This document shows, in pieces, positions 42,025-51,179 of a DNA stretch of 64,000 bases. The translations under genes and the position numbers were made by a program. The number at the start of each line of letters is the position of its first letter. The first letter of the stretch is position 1. This stretch comes from RGIG8709 sp045575975 (GTDB lineage Bacteria > Bacillota > Clostridia > Monoglobales > Monoglobaceae): the NCBI GenBank assembly GCA_045575975.1, contig JAZNFO010000034.1:62001-126000 (forward strand). The letters run 5' to 3'. Below the pieces are notes generated by a model. It was given only the letters and a program-made list of their open reading frames with translations. It did not search any database and was not told where the DNA came from.

Positions 42025-42312
42025 TTAGTCCTCGATTTTAGCAAGAACATCGCCCTGACGGAGAATTGTGTATTCCTGACCGTCAAGCTTAACATTTGTG
42101 CCTGCATACTGGCTGATTAATACCTTGTCACCAACGGAAAGCTCCATCTTGATTTCTTTTCCGTCAACAATGCCGCCAGGACCAACCGCACAGATTTCTG
42201 CAACCTGTGGCTTTTCTTTAGCAGCACCCGGAAGAACTATTCCGCTCTTTGTTGTTTCTTCTGCCTCGATCATTTTAATAACAACTCTGTCAGCTAATGG
42301 TTTAATGTTCAT
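42025..42312 (-). CDS. groES: Co-chaperonin GroES
   Basis: 95 residues. It caps the GroEL chamber. Visible are the N-terminal KPLADRVVIK, the mobile loop ETTKSGIVLPG, and a C-terminal beta segment. GGAGG precedes the ATG. It is first in the groES-groEL operon, downstream of a promoter and a perfect CIRCE element. Confidence 0.98.
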   Translation of the reverse strand: MNIKPLADRVVIKMIEAEETTKSGIVLPGAAKEKPQVAEICAVGPGGIVDGKEIKMELSVGDKVLISQYAGTNVKLDGQEYTILRQGDVLAKIED

Positions 42313-42357
42313 TATAGTAACCTCCTATTATATAATTCTGAATTTATAATCTTTGTG

Positions 42358-42384
42358 TTAGCACTCTCGTCTTGTGAGTGCTAA
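42358..42384 (-). promoter_or_regulatory. CIRCE operator (HrcA-binding)
   Basis: TTAGCACTC, 9 bases, GAGTGCTAA: a perfect match to CIRCE, located just downstream of the -10 box, where HrcA represses heat-shock transcription. Confidence 0.97.
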
Positions 42385-42389
42385 TACAT

Positions 42390-42418
42390 ATAATACAAAA
42401 AAACAGCCCATAAATCAA
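42390..42418 (-). promoter_or_regulatory. Sigma-A promoter of groES-groEL
   Basis: On the minus strand TTGATT (42418-42413) and TATTAT (42395-42390), 17-bp spacer, immediately followed by CIRCE. Confidence 0.8.
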
Positions 42419-42500
42419 GTTTTATGAATGTCTTTCAAGAGTGATTATGGACAATTATCAGGGAATATATTCACATATCTCCCAAATTCTTCTATTTTCT

Positions 42501-42968
42501 CTAAATGATGGTGCAAACACAGTAGGACGAGATGCCTTCGCCTCTGCCTTCAAAGCCCAGTTTTTCGGTGGTTGTGGCTTTGATGCTCACAAGGGATAAA
42601 TCAATTTCAAGGGTGTTTGCAATATTTTCTCTTATCTTATCAATAAAGGGTGCAAGCTTTGGTGCCTGAGCGGCAATGGTTGCATCAATATTGCCTATGG
42701 AAAAGCCTTTTTCTTTGAGGCGGACAGAAACCTCTTTTAGAAGGAGAAGACTGGAAATTCCCTTATATTTTGGGTCTGTATCGGGGAAAAGCTTTCCTAT
42801 GTCACCAAGAGCTGCGGCTCCCAGGAGTGCATCCATAATTGAATGAACAAGAACATCTGCATCTGAATGGCCGAGAAGACCAAGAGTATGGGGGATATCA
42901 ACCCCGCCTAAGATAAGTTTTCTGTTTTCTGTGAGCTTGTGCACATCCAAGCCGAAACCAACTCTCAT
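42501..42968 (-). CDS. ispF: 2-C-methyl-D-erythritol 2,4-cyclodiphosphate synthase
   Basis: 155 residues. This zinc enzyme catalyses the fifth step of the methylerythritol-phosphate isoprenoid pathway. The metal-site motifs DVHKL and GHSDADVLVHSIMDALLGA, then SSLLLLKEV and the C-terminal TTEKLGFEGRGEGI, are all present. It follows ispD by 39 bases with AAGGAG before the ATG. Confidence 0.96.
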   Translation of the reverse strand: MRVGFGLDVHKLTENRKLILGGVDIPHTLGLLGHSDADVLVHSIMDALLGAAALGDIGKLFPDTDPKYKGISSLLLLKEVSVRLKEKGFSIGNIDATIAAQAPKLAPFIDKIRENIANTLEIDLSLVSIKATTTEKLGFEGRGEGISSYCVCTII

Positions 42969-43007
42969 AAATTTTCTCCTTGTATATATATGATGAATAG
43001 CGGCAGA

Positions 43008-43685
43008 TTATTTATTTTCCAGAATAAATTCTGCCAGCAAAATATCTTCAGGAACAGTAATCTTTATATTGTTCTGCTCGCCTTCAATAATGGCAATTTC
43101 TCCGCCAAAATATTTATAAAGAGAGCAATCGTCAGTAAATTCAAGCCTTTTGTCATTTGCCATTTTGTGAGCCATTTTAATTTTTTCCGCAAAAAACACT
43201 TGTGGAGTCTGGAGACAGCGAAGGTTTTTTCTTTCGGTTATATCCTTAAAAAGTCCGTTTTCGTCAATGGTGGATATTGTTTCTTTGGGAACAAGTCCTG
43301 GAACTGCGGCTCCAACCTCTTTTGTTTTTTCGATAAGTCTTTCAATAAGATTTTCCGAAATAAAAGGTCTTGCTCCGTCGTGAATCAAAACAATGTCTTC
43401 ATCGTTAACATATGAGAGAGCGTTAAACACCGATTGTCTGCGGGTTTCCCCGCCCTCTGTAATAGTGTCTGCCTTTTTGATGCCGTGTTTTTTGATTAAG
43501 GCTTTTATTTCGTCAAAATCAATTTTTCTTGCAACAATAACTATTCTGTCAATTAAAGGACTGCTTGAGAGTTTTTTGAGAGTTCTTGAAAGAACCTCCA
43601 AGCCGTCTATAACAAGGAACTGCTTGTTTATATTTGTTTTCATACGGCTTCCGCTTCCTGCGGCAGCAACAATGGCTGTGTTCAA
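43008..43685 (-). CDS. ispD: 2-C-methyl-D-erythritol 4-phosphate cytidylyltransferase
   Basis: 225 residues. It activates methylerythritol phosphate with CTP. AAAGSGSRM is the nucleotide-binding loop, followed by GGETRRQSVFNAL and the conserved VLIHDGARPF; LQTPQVF appears later. It starts 17 bases after the carD stop, an order (carD-ispD-ispF) common in Clostridia. Confidence 0.95.
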   Translation of the reverse strand: MNTAIVAAAGSGSRMKTNINKQFLVIDGLEVLSRTLKKLSSSPLIDRIVIVARKIDFDEIKALIKKHGIKKADTITEGGETRRQSVFNALSYVNDEDIVLIHDGARPFISENLIERLIEKTKEVGAAVPGLVPKETISTIDENGLFKDITERKNLRCLQTPQVFFAEKIKMAHKMANDKRLEFTDDCSLYKYFGGEIAIIEGEQNNIKITVPEDILLAEFILENK

Positions 43686-43702
43686 AAAGAACCCTCCTTT
43701 AA

Positions 43703-44173
43703 TTATCCGAATAAAATAATCTCAAGTTCATTTTGAGACATTTTTTTTGCAATAACAAGCTCAGAAATAAGAATATGCTTTGAATTAGAAAGCATTTTTC
43801 TTTCTGCATTTGAGAGAGCCTTTTCTCTGTCTCTCTGAAGCAGAGTTTTAGCAATCTTTGCAACCTCAATAAGGCTTCCTTCACGAAGTCTTTTTATATT
43901 ATCCTGATAACGCTTGTTCCAGTTGCTTTCAAATTCGTCTCCCTCGTAGGATTTGAAAAATTCTATAACATCATCTGCTTCTTTTTCTGAAGAAATCTCT
44001 CTTATTCCGATTTCTTCGATATTGTCAGTAGGTATCATAACCTTCATATCTCCGATGGGTATCTGAAGCACGAAATACTCATGGGTGTTGCCGAGAACCT
44101 TTTTTGTTTCAATTCCCGTAATTGTTCCGGCACCGTGAAGCGGGTAAACTATTTTGTCGCCAATCTTAAACAC
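43703..44173 (-). CDS. CarD-family RNA polymerase-binding regulator
   Basis: 156 residues. The N-terminal MFKIGDKIVYPLHGAGTI is the CarD/TRCF-like RNA polymerase-interaction domain, and the C-terminal helical part (REGSLIEVAKIAKTLLQRD, LSNAERKML) is the family DNA-binding domain. CarD/CdnL proteins stabilise the open promoter complex. The GTG at 44173 is used: GGAAGG lies 9 bases upstream and the protein then begins at the family start; the longer frame to 44269 has no SD. Confidence 0.93.
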   Translation of the reverse strand: MFKIGDKIVYPLHGAGTITGIETKKVLGNTHEYFVLQIPIGDMKVMIPTDNIEEIGIREISSEKEADDVIEFFKSYEGDEFESNWNKRYQDNIKRLREGSLIEVAKIAKTLLQRDREKALSNAERKMLSNSKHILISELVIAKKMSQNELEIILFG

Positions 44174-44287
44174 TTTGAGACTTCCTTCCAATGAAAAATG
44201 TGTACTGCATATATAGTTATTGTAACACAGTTTTTCCTTTATTTCAAACAAAAATTCAAAATTTATCAATAATTGTCATTTTTTGTT

Positions 44288-45649
44288 TTATGAAAGAAAG
44301 CTGTTTAGTGCATCTTTAATATTATCAAAGGGATGAATTTTAATATTTTTAAATTTTGGAAGCTTATTTAAATTTCCTGCGGGAATAATGCAGTTTGAAA
44401 AGCCCATTTTTTCCGCTTCTTTAATTCTTGATTCTATAAAGGAAACAGACCTTATCTCACCTGTAAGCCCAACCTCGCCGAAAGCTATGGTGTCTTTTTG
44501 GAGGGGCTTGTTTTTATAACTTGATGCAATAGCAAAAACAAGTCCAAGGTCAAGGGCGGGTTCTGTCACCCTTATTCCGCCCACGATGTTTATATATGTA
44601 TCAAAGGAGGAAAGCTTAAATGAGGCCCGCTTTTCCATAACCGCAAGAAGCATTAGAACCCTTGAAAGGTCACAGCCTGTGGTTGTTCGTCTGGGGTTTT
44701 GGAAGCTGCTGGGGGTTGTAAGTGCCTGAACCTCCGAAAGAATAGGTCTTGTGCCCTCCATAGTGCAGGTTATGCAGCTTCCTGAGGCATTTTCAGGCCG
44801 TCCTGAAAGCATAGCTTCGGAGGGATTTGGTGTTTCCAGAAGTCCCTTTTCCGTCATTTCAAAAACACCGATTTCGTTTGTTGAGCCAAAGCGGTTTTTA
44901 ACCGCTCTTAAAATTCTGTAGGAAAGATTTTTCTCTCCCTCAAAGTATAAAACCGTGTCAACCATATGTTCAAGAACCTTAGGCCCTGCTAAAGTTCCGT
45001 CTTTTGTAACATGCCCCACAAGAAAAACGGAAATATTGTTTTCCTTTGCAATTTTCATAAGTGTGCAGGTTATGTCCCTTATCTGTGCTATGTTTCCGGG
45101 AGCTGATGAAATTTCGGGATTAAACATAGTCTGCACAGAGTCGCAGATTAAAATATCGGGTTTGTTTTTAAGAACATAATCCGAGATGAATTTTATATTG
45201 TTTTCTGAATAAATTTCAAGCTTTTCGGAGGTAACGGAAAGTCTGTCCGCACGAAGCTTTATCTGTTTTGGGGATTCTTCCCCCGATGCATAAAGAACGC
45301 GGCAGGTTTTTGAAAGAGTCTGGCATATCTGCAGAAGAAGGGTTGATTTTCCAATGCCCGGGTCTCCTCCCACAAGGACTAAAGAACCTTTAACAAGTCC
45401 GCCCCCCAGAACTCTGTTAAGCTCACCCATTCCCGTTTCGTAACGGAAATCGTCTTCTGTTTCGATTTTTGAAAGGGTTTTGGGAACAGAAGTAAAAGAG
45501 GAAACGGGAGTTTTTGCCCCTGTTACCTTTTCTTCAATAATTTCTTCTTCCTCCATAGTGTTCCAGGAATTGCAAACAGGGCATTTTCCAAGCCACTTGG
45601 GTGACATATATCCGCATTCTGAGCAGAAATAAGCTGTTTTGGTTTTCAT
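44288..45649 (-). CDS. radA: DNA repair protein RadA/Sms
   Basis: 453 residues. An N-terminal zinc finger (FCSECGYMSPKWLGKCPVCN) is followed by a RecA-like core with Walker A GGDPGIGKSTLLLQ and the RadA-specific KNRFG motif, then a Lon-like C-terminal domain (GGIRVTEPALDLGLVFAIAS). RadA promotes branch migration in recombination. It begins 15 bases after galM. Confidence 0.97.
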   Translation of the reverse strand: MKTKTAYFCSECGYMSPKWLGKCPVCNSWNTMEEEEIIEEKVTGAKTPVSSFTSVPKTLSKIETEDDFRYETGMGELNRVLGGGLVKGSLVLVGGDPGIGKSTLLLQICQTLSKTCRVLYASGEESPKQIKLRADRLSVTSEKLEIYSENNIKFISDYVLKNKPDILICDSVQTMFNPEISSAPGNIAQIRDITCTLMKIAKENNISVFLVGHVTKDGTLAGPKVLEHMVDTVLYFEGEKNLSYRILRAVKNRFGSTNEIGVFEMTEKGLLETPNPSEAMLSGRPENASGSCITCTMEGTRPILSEVQALTTPSSFQNPRRTTTGCDLSRVLMLLAVMEKRASFKLSSFDTYINIVGGIRVTEPALDLGLVFAIASSYKNKPLQKDTIAFGEVGLTGEIRSVSFIESRIKEAEKMGFSNCIIPAGNLNKLPKFKNIKIHPFDNIKDALNSFLS

Positions 45650-45664
45650 ATATATAATCTCTCT

Positions 45665-46687
45665 TTAAATAAATTTGTAAGCTGTGACGGTGTCGTATTT
45701 TTCACCCTTTTTAAGGAACCCGTCAGGGAAATGAGTAAATTTTGTGAAGTTTGGAAAAGCCTGGGTTTCAAAGCAAATTCCGTGGTGCTTGTCATAAATT
45801 GCTCCGTCCTTGCAAACTCTTCCATTTTCAATAAAGTTTCCTGAATAAACCTGAACACCTTTTTTGTCTGTATACATTTCCATAGTTATTCCTGTTTTGC
45901 GGGATGTGAGTGTGCCGAATTTTCTGTAGCCTTTTCCTGAAAGTGCAAAGTTGTGGTCAAAGCCCCCGAATTTAGTGATTTGCTGGTGAGTGCTTAAAAA
46001 TCTTTCTTCCACATTTGCCTCGGTCAGGAAATCAAAAGGAGTGCCCGAAACACTTTCAATCTCGCCGGTTGGAATGCAGGCATCTGTGTTTGGGGTGTAG
46101 AACGGGGCATCAAGGGTGAGGAAATGGTCTTTAAGCTCTCCTGATGTATGTCCGTTCAGGTTGAAATATGTGTGATTTGTCATATTGAGAATGGTGTCCG
46201 CATCGCTCTTTCCCTCATAGCGGATTTTTATGCTGTTATCCTCTGTGAGAGTATATGTAACTCTAACAGAAACCTTTCCGGGAAAGCCCTCTTCCCCGTC
46301 AGGGCTTGTGTAGGAAAGAATGAGGCTTGGCTCTTTTTTATCCAGTGCCTTTGCCTTCCATACCTTTTTTTCAAAGCCCTCTTTTCCCCCGTGAAGGTTT
46401 GCCTCGCCGTTGTTTTTGAAAAGCTTATAGGTTTTTCCGCCAAGCTCAAATTCTGCGTTTTCTATGCGGTTTGAATTTCTGCCGATTAAGGCTCCGAAGC
46501 TTCCTGAGTTGCTTTGGTATTCGGCGAGAGTGTCTCTTCCAAGAACAACATCTGTGTTCTTAAACACAAGCTTTTTTATAATTCCGCCAAGGCTCAGTAT
46601 TTCGGCATAAAGTCCGTTTTTGTTATCCATTTTGAAAAGATAAACCTTTTCTCCGTTTATATTTCCAAACAATTGTTTTTCTATCAT
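45665..46687 (-). CDS. galM: Aldose 1-epimerase (mutarotase)
   Basis: 340 residues. It interconverts alpha and beta anomers of hexoses. Catalytic features are the histidine in MTNHTYFNLNGH, the FDHNFAL block and the glutamate in CFETQAFPN, with GRNSNRI near the N terminus. It follows trxA by 12 bases. It may serve galactose or glucose metabolism; there is no sugar operon beside it. Confidence 0.94.
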   Translation of the reverse strand: MIEKQLFGNINGEKVYLFKMDNKNGLYAEILSLGGIIKKLVFKNTDVVLGRDTLAEYQSNSGSFGALIGRNSNRIENAEFELGGKTYKLFKNNGEANLHGGKEGFEKKVWKAKALDKKEPSLILSYTSPDGEEGFPGKVSVRVTYTLTEDNSIKIRYEGKSDADTILNMTNHTYFNLNGHTSGELKDHFLTLDAPFYTPNTDACIPTGEIESVSGTPFDFLTEANVEERFLSTHQQITKFGGFDHNFALSGKGYRKFGTLTSRKTGITMEMYTDKKGVQVYSGNFIENGRVCKDGAIYDKHHGICFETQAFPNFTKFTHFPDGFLKKGEKYDTVTAYKFI

Positions 46688-46699
46688 TTTTCTATCCCC

Positions 46700-47005
46700 T
46701 TATAAAAGTGCTAAAATTTGGTCTTTTGTAGCCATACCCACCGACTGATTTGTGACTTCACCGTTTTTCATAACAACTAAGGTTGGAATACTCATAATCC
46801 CAAATTTCTGTGCAAGCTCTGATTCTTCATCCACATTGATTTTGCAGACCTTAATGTCGTCCCTCTCGCTTGCGATTTCCTCCACAATGGGAACAACCAT
46901 ACGGCAGGGACCGCACCAGGGTGCCCAGAAATCCATTAAAACCGGCTTGTCCGATGACATAACCTCTTCATTAAAATTGTTAATATTAATATTTATTGCT
47001 GACAT
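46700..47005 (-). CDS. trxA: Thioredoxin
   Basis: 101 residues. The redox site is FWAPWCGPCRM, with the cis-proline in MSIPTLVVMKNGE. It reduces cytosolic disulfides. AAAGGGAG precedes the ATG. It is first in the trxA-galM-radA group; no thioredoxin reductase is nearby. Confidence 0.96.
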   Translation of the reverse strand: MSAINININNFNEEVMSSDKPVLMDFWAPWCGPCRMVVPIVEEIASERDDIKVCKINVDEESELAQKFGIMSIPTLVVMKNGEVTNQSVGMATKDQILALL

Positions 47006-47032
47006 ATTTTTTCATCTCCCTTTCTCATTCTT

Positions 47033-47062
47033 AGTATAACACAATTTCAATAATTTTTGCAA
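47033..47062 (-). promoter_or_regulatory. Sigma-A promoter of trxA-galM-radA
   Basis: On the minus strand TTGCAA (47062-47057) and TATACT (47038-47033) with an 18-bp spacer. Confidence 0.55.
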
Positions 47063-47171
47063 CTAATTTTTAACGGATAAAAAGCTGTTGTCCGTTTATT
47101 AGTACAATATATCTGCTAGAATTAGCAGTGAGGAAAGAAATGAAAAAACAAAAGAAGGGAGAAAAAAGTTT

Positions 47172-47573
47172 ATGTATTCAAAACATCTTGCGGGGGTATT
47201 GAAAAAATACCTTGATTCAATAAGCTATGATTATGATTTTTGCGAAGAAAAGGGAGTATTTTCGTTTCGTGCAAAAAGCGGGGGAGGAATAAAAAGTATC
47301 TTTTTCAAGATTGAGGTAAAGAAAAATTCTTATAAGATTTTTGCAAGCCCAAAGAATATAAGAATTGAAAATGATGATATGTGCACAAAGGCAGAGTATA
47401 AGCATAAAAAAGACGGACTTTCAAGAACAAGCCGTTTTGAAATGAATAAGGGTGACAAAACGGTTATGTGTATTCAGGATGTGAGATGCAAAGACATAAT
47501 CCCTGACAGCGAATTTATAGGGGAGGGATTTGCGGATATTTTCTATTTTATTTCGGAACATTTTGCAGCGTAA
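47172..47573 (+). CDS. Hypothetical protein
   Basis: 133 residues with GAAGGGAG ahead of the ATG. It is soluble, with alternating strand-like segments (FSFRAKSGGGIKSIFFKIEV, SYKIFASPKNIRIEN) and a short C-terminal helix (GFADIFYFISEHFAA). No motif or family is recognised; the overall shape could suit a YbjN-like small domain, but this is a guess. It stands between trxA and the SLH lipoprotein gene. Confidence 0.7.
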   Translation: MYSKHLAGVLKKYLDSISYDYDFCEEKGVFSFRAKSGGGIKSIFFKIEVKKNSYKIFASPKNIRIENDDMCTKAEYKHKKDGLSRTSRFEMNKGDKTVMCIQDVRCKDIIPDSEFIGEGFADIFYFISEHFAA

Positions 47574-47644
47574 TTAATATTGACGAGGAGAGGTATTAAT
47601 AGTATAATATAATTAAAATTAAAAAATTAAGGAGGGGACAGTGC

Positions 47645-49348
47645 ATGAAAAGAATAATTTCCTGTTTAATTGTATTTTGTATGATGATTTCTCTTTCTGC
47701 CTGTATTTTTGCAGAACAGGAAGAAGAATTTATAACGGGGGACTTTGTAAAGGTTAAAATTCCTTTTCCTGATACAATAGAGGATAGAAATTCCTGGCTA
47801 ACCCGTGCAAGATATAAGGACACAAAGGAGCCTATCCCTCTTTCCCTTGCTTATGAGGAAAATGTTTATGCAACAATTCCTGCTCAGCACAAGGACAGGG
47901 AAATAGAGGCTTTTGTTCCGGATGAAATAGTTTTTACAGATGAGGATGATTCAAATCCTGATTTTCACCACATAAAAATGCTTTCAAGAGTTGGGGTTAT
48001 AAGAGGCAACGAAAAAGGCGAAGCAAATATTGACGCAAATGTAACAAGAGCGGAAGCTGTTGCAATGGTTATGCGGTTTATCGGTCTTGAATTTATGCCT
48101 GAAGCGCACGCTATCACCAATTTTGAAGATGTTTATAAAACCCAGTGGTATTACCCAACAATAATGGAAGCATATATGTGCGGAATAGTTAAAGGCGATT
48201 CTGAAAAAACCTTTTCTCCTGAAAGAAATGTAACAAGAGAAGAAATAACGGTTATGGTTGCAAGAGCACTTACCTATGCAGGTCTTAAATGCTCGGCAAA
48301 GCTGAGTGATAACAGCCTTGATGCAGATAAGATTTCGGACTGGGCAAAAAAAGGCTATGAGATAGTTGGCAGAAATTATGTTTCGGATGCGGAGGTTTCC
48401 GATCCTGAAAATCCCAAACGCCTTTTGAATCCTCAAAAGGATGCAACAAGAGGGGATATTGCATATATTCTGAATAATGCCCAGGATGATTGCCAGCTTT
48501 ATCCGTCGGCTCTTGCTGAAATGTTTGGTTTTCATAAAGAAATGCCGAAAATTGATGGTTCAACCTCAACCTATCCGTTCACAGAGGCGGTTTACGGAAT
48601 GCTTTTCAGAAACGGTCAAACCCACCCTGAATTTCCCCTTAAACATTCAAAAAGCCACGCGTCCTATCAAAGGCTTATAAATGGTGAAATTGATATGCTT
48701 TTTGCGTCGGTTTATCCTGCAAGCGATATTCTAAAAATGGCAGAGGAAAAAGGGGTTGAGCTTGAGCTTATACCGATTGCATATGATGCAATGATTTTCT
48801 TTACCAATAAGGATAATCCCGCAGAGGGACTCACAAAAGAGCAGATAACGGACATTTATGTAAACGATGCATATGATAACTGGTCGCAGGTTGGTGGAGG
48901 GGATGCTCTTATGTATCCTTATTGCAGAAATAATGATTCAGGAAGCCACGCCCAGATGGAAAAGCACTTTCTTGGAGAAAACGAAATTCATAAAGAGGTG
49001 CAGAAGGAAACCTCCTACACAATGTCAAATATATTAACGGATGTTATGAAGGCAAAAACCGAAAATCCTCTTGGCTTTGGTCTTGGTTACAGTATTTATT
49101 ATTACTATCATAATATGTTTTATTTTTATCCTGTGGAGGAGGAGCTAAAGCTCCTTGAAATCGACGGGGTAATGCCAACTGATGAAACCATAGCAGACGG
49201 AACATATCCTCTTTCAAACAACACATATGTTGTTCTTAGAAAGAATGAGCCAAAGGATAGCCCTGCAAGAAAAATGGCAGAATTTATGTTGACAGAAGCA
49301 GGTCAGGTATGCGTTGAAAATGCAGGCTACGGCAGATTAAAAAAATAA
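47645..49348 (+). CDS. SLH-domain lipoprotein fused to a phosphate-binding (PstS-like) domain
   Basis: 567 residues. The signal sequence ends in the lipobox SLSAC. Residues ~105-280 contain three SLH-type modules (VTRAEAVAMVMRFIGLE, VTREEITVMVARALTYAGL, ATRGDIAYILNNAQ). From ~295 the sequence turns into a periplasmic-binding-protein fold of the PstS type, starting DGSTSTYPFTEAVYG, with AYDAMIFFTNKDNP and NNDSGSHAQMEKHF corresponding to the phosphate-loop regions. It would hold a phosphate- or anion-binding domain at the envelope. No pst transporter genes are beside it. GGAGGGG precedes the ATG. Confidence 0.85.
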   Translation: MKRIISCLIVFCMMISLSACIFAEQEEEFITGDFVKVKIPFPDTIEDRNSWLTRARYKDTKEPIPLSLAYEENVYATIPAQHKDREIEAFVPDEIVFTDEDDSNPDFHHIKMLSRVGVIRGNEKGEANIDANVTRAEAVAMVMRFIGLEFMPEAHAITNFEDVYKTQWYYPTIMEAYMCGIVKGDSEKTFSPERNVTREEITVMVARALTYAGLKCSAKLSDNSLDADKISDWAKKGYEIVGRNYVSDAEVSDPENPKRLLNPQKDATRGDIAYILNNAQDDCQLYPSALAEMFGFHKEMPKIDGSTSTYPFTEAVYGMLFRNGQTHPEFPLKHSKSHASYQRLINGEIDMLFASVYPASDILKMAEEKGVELELIPIAYDAMIFFTNKDNPAEGLTKEQITDIYVNDAYDNWSQVGGGDALMYPYCRNNDSGSHAQMEKHFLGENEIHKEVQKETSYTMSNILTDVMKAKTENPLGFGLGYSIYYYYHNMFYFYPVEEELKLLEIDGVMPTDETIADGTYPLSNNTYVVLRKNEPKDSPARKMAEFMLTEAGQVCVENAGYGRLKK

Positions 49349-49382
49349 TAAAAATAAATAATAACAAACGGAGGATTAAAAA

Positions 49383-50738
49383 ATGGAAAAACTTTTTAAA
49401 CTCAAAGAACACGGCACTAATGTCAAAACTGAAATTATTGCCGGTATCACAACCTTTCTGGCAATGTCCTATATCTTAGCGGTTAACCCCGGTATGTTAG
49501 GCATCATTCCGGACGGTCCAGGTCCGGCTGCTATCTTTATGGCGACAGCATTATCTGCCGCTATTGCAACAATCTGTATGGCGTTTTTTGCCAACTATCC
49601 TGTGGCATTGGCATCAGGTATGGGACTTAATGCATTCTTTACATACACAGTATGTTTAACTATGGGTTATTCATACAAGGTTGCGCTGACAGCTATCCTG
49701 CTTGAAGGTGTTATCTTTATGCTTCTTTCAATCTTCAAGTTCAGAGAAGCGTTGGTTAACAAAATTCCAAAGAATTTAAAGCTTGGTATCACAGCGGGTA
49801 TCGGTTTGTTTATCACAATTATTGCACTTATTAATGCAGGTGTTGTTGTAAACAATGATTCAACTCTGGTTGGACTTGGAAATCTTGGCTCTCCGCAGGT
49901 TGTTCTGGCTATGATTGGTCTTTTGGTTATTGGTGTGCTTCATCATTATAAGGTAAAAGGCGATATCTTAATCGGTATTTTGGCAACTTGGGTGCTTGGC
50001 ATTATTGCAGAGCTCATCGGCTGGTATGTGGTAGATGTTGAAGCTGGTGTGTATTCACTGATTCCGTCACTTTCATGGGATGCAATCAAAGCAAACTTTG
50101 CAGCTCCTGCTCTTTTCCAGTTTGACTTTGGATTTATTGCTAAGAATTTTATGGCTTTTGCAGTGGTGTTGTTCACTTTCCTCTATACAGATATATTTGA
50201 CACAGTGGGAACCTTGATAGGTGTTGCTCAGAAGGGCGATTTGCTTGCAGAAGACGGTTCACTTCCAAATGCAGGCGGTGCCTTAATGGCGGATGCTGTG
50301 GGAACAGTGGCTGGTGCATGCCTTGGAACTTCAACAGTAACAAGCTATGTTGAATCATCAGCAGGTGTTGCAGCAGGCGGAAGAACAGGGCTGACAGCGT
50401 TAACAACGGGTGTTATGTTCTTAATAGCTATTCCTTTTGCTCCAATTTTCCTTGCAATTCCGGGATTTGCCACAACTCCGGCTATGCTTTTTGTTGGTCT
50501 TTTAATGCTTTCAGCAGTAACAAAAATGGATTTTGACAATGATGTAGCAGATGCTATCGGCGGATTTCTTGCAGTTGTTATGATGCCCTTTGCATATTCA
50601 ATTGCAACAGGTATTATGTTTGCTATGATTTCCTGGGTAGTGTTAAAGCTTTTAACAGGCAAGTCAAAAGATATTTCCCCTATTATGTGGATTTCAGTTG
50701 CATTGTTTGCTATATATATTTATACAACCATAGCATAA
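49383..50738 (+). CDS. NCS2-family nucleobase permease (AzgA/PbuG-like)
   Basis: 451 residues, about 13 membrane segments. The N-terminal GITTFLAMSYILAVNPGMLG, then ALASGMGLNAFFTYTV and LYTDIFDTVGTLIGVA, are the signature blocks of the AzgA/PbuG group that imports hypoxanthine, guanine or adenine with protons. Substrate cannot be resolved further. CGGAGG precedes the ATG; no purine riboswitch fits in the 34-base gap to the preceding gene. A terminator follows. Confidence 0.92.
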   Translation: MEKLFKLKEHGTNVKTEIIAGITTFLAMSYILAVNPGMLGIIPDGPGPAAIFMATALSAAIATICMAFFANYPVALASGMGLNAFFTYTVCLTMGYSYKVALTAILLEGVIFMLLSIFKFREALVNKIPKNLKLGITAGIGLFITIIALINAGVVVNNDSTLVGLGNLGSPQVVLAMIGLLVIGVLHHYKVKGDILIGILATWVLGIIAELIGWYVVDVEAGVYSLIPSLSWDAIKANFAAPALFQFDFGFIAKNFMAFAVVLFTFLYTDIFDTVGTLIGVAQKGDLLAEDGSLPNAGGALMADAVGTVAGACLGTSTVTSYVESSAGVAAGGRTGLTALTTGVMFLIAIPFAPIFLAIPGFATTPAMLFVGLLMLSAVTKMDFDNDVADAIGGFLAVVMMPFAYSIATGIMFAMISWVVLKLLTGKSKDISPIMWISVALFAIYIYTTIA

Positions 50739-50758
50739 ATTAAATATTGAAAAATAAG

Positions 50759-50787
50759 AAAAGCATCGACTAAGTCGATGCTTTTTT
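50759..50787. terminator. Bidirectional terminator between the permease gene and tRNA-Ser
   Basis: AAAAGCATCGAC at 50759-50770 pairs with GTCGATGCTTTT at 50774-50785. It serves the permease on plus and the tRNA on minus; its T run touches the tRNA CCA end. Confidence 0.88.
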
Positions 50788-50878
50788 GGCGGAGATGAGA
50801 CGATTTGAACGCCCGCGCCGGCAGGACCGACCTTTCGGATTTCGAATCCGACCCCTTCAACCACTTGGGTACATCTCC
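50787..50878 (-). tRNA. tRNA-Ser (anticodon CGA)
   Basis: The acceptor arms GGAGATG and CATCTCC pair, followed by discriminator G and an encoded CCA. The anticodon stem TCGGA/TCCGA holds the loop TTCGAAA with anticodon CGA, reading UCG. A long variable arm (GGTCGGTCCTGCC region) marks a class II serine tRNA, and the T arm has GTTCAAATC. Confidence 0.95.
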
Positions 50879-50992
50879 AAATATTAATTTAACAAAAGAA
50901 TTATATCACATATGAAATAAAAAAGCAATAAAAATTATTTAAAAAAGGGGTGTTCAAACAGGGAGAAATCAAAATTGTATTAGAGTAAGTAT

Positions 50993-51027
50993 AAAAGCCT
51001 TAAAATACATAGTATTTTAAGGCTTTT
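50993..51027. terminator. 16-bp perfect palindrome, probable terminator
   Basis: 50993-51008 pairs perfectly with 51012-51027 around ATA. It lies downstream (minus strand) of the Cys-rich micro-protein genes and can also act on plus. Confidence 0.75.
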
Positions 51028-51040
51028 CTGAAATATATTT

Positions 51041-51147
51041 CTTGAAACAAAGAATTTTGAGTGCAATGCAAGGAAAAAATGCAGGGAATCCTTTGTGGAT
51101 AACCGAGGCTTTTTCTGTCGCAGTGTGCCAAAATACAAAGTTTCAAG
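51041..51147. repeat. MITE-like element with terminal inverted repeats
   Basis: CTTGAAACAAAGAATTTTG at 51041-51059 and CAAAATACAAAGTTTCAAG at 51129-51147 are imperfect inverted repeats bounding 107 bases. No frame is supported inside. It sits between a terminator and the micro-protein genes. Confidence 0.55.
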
Positions 51148-51179
51148 ATGGTTTATACCTGTGAGAACACACCTATAGT

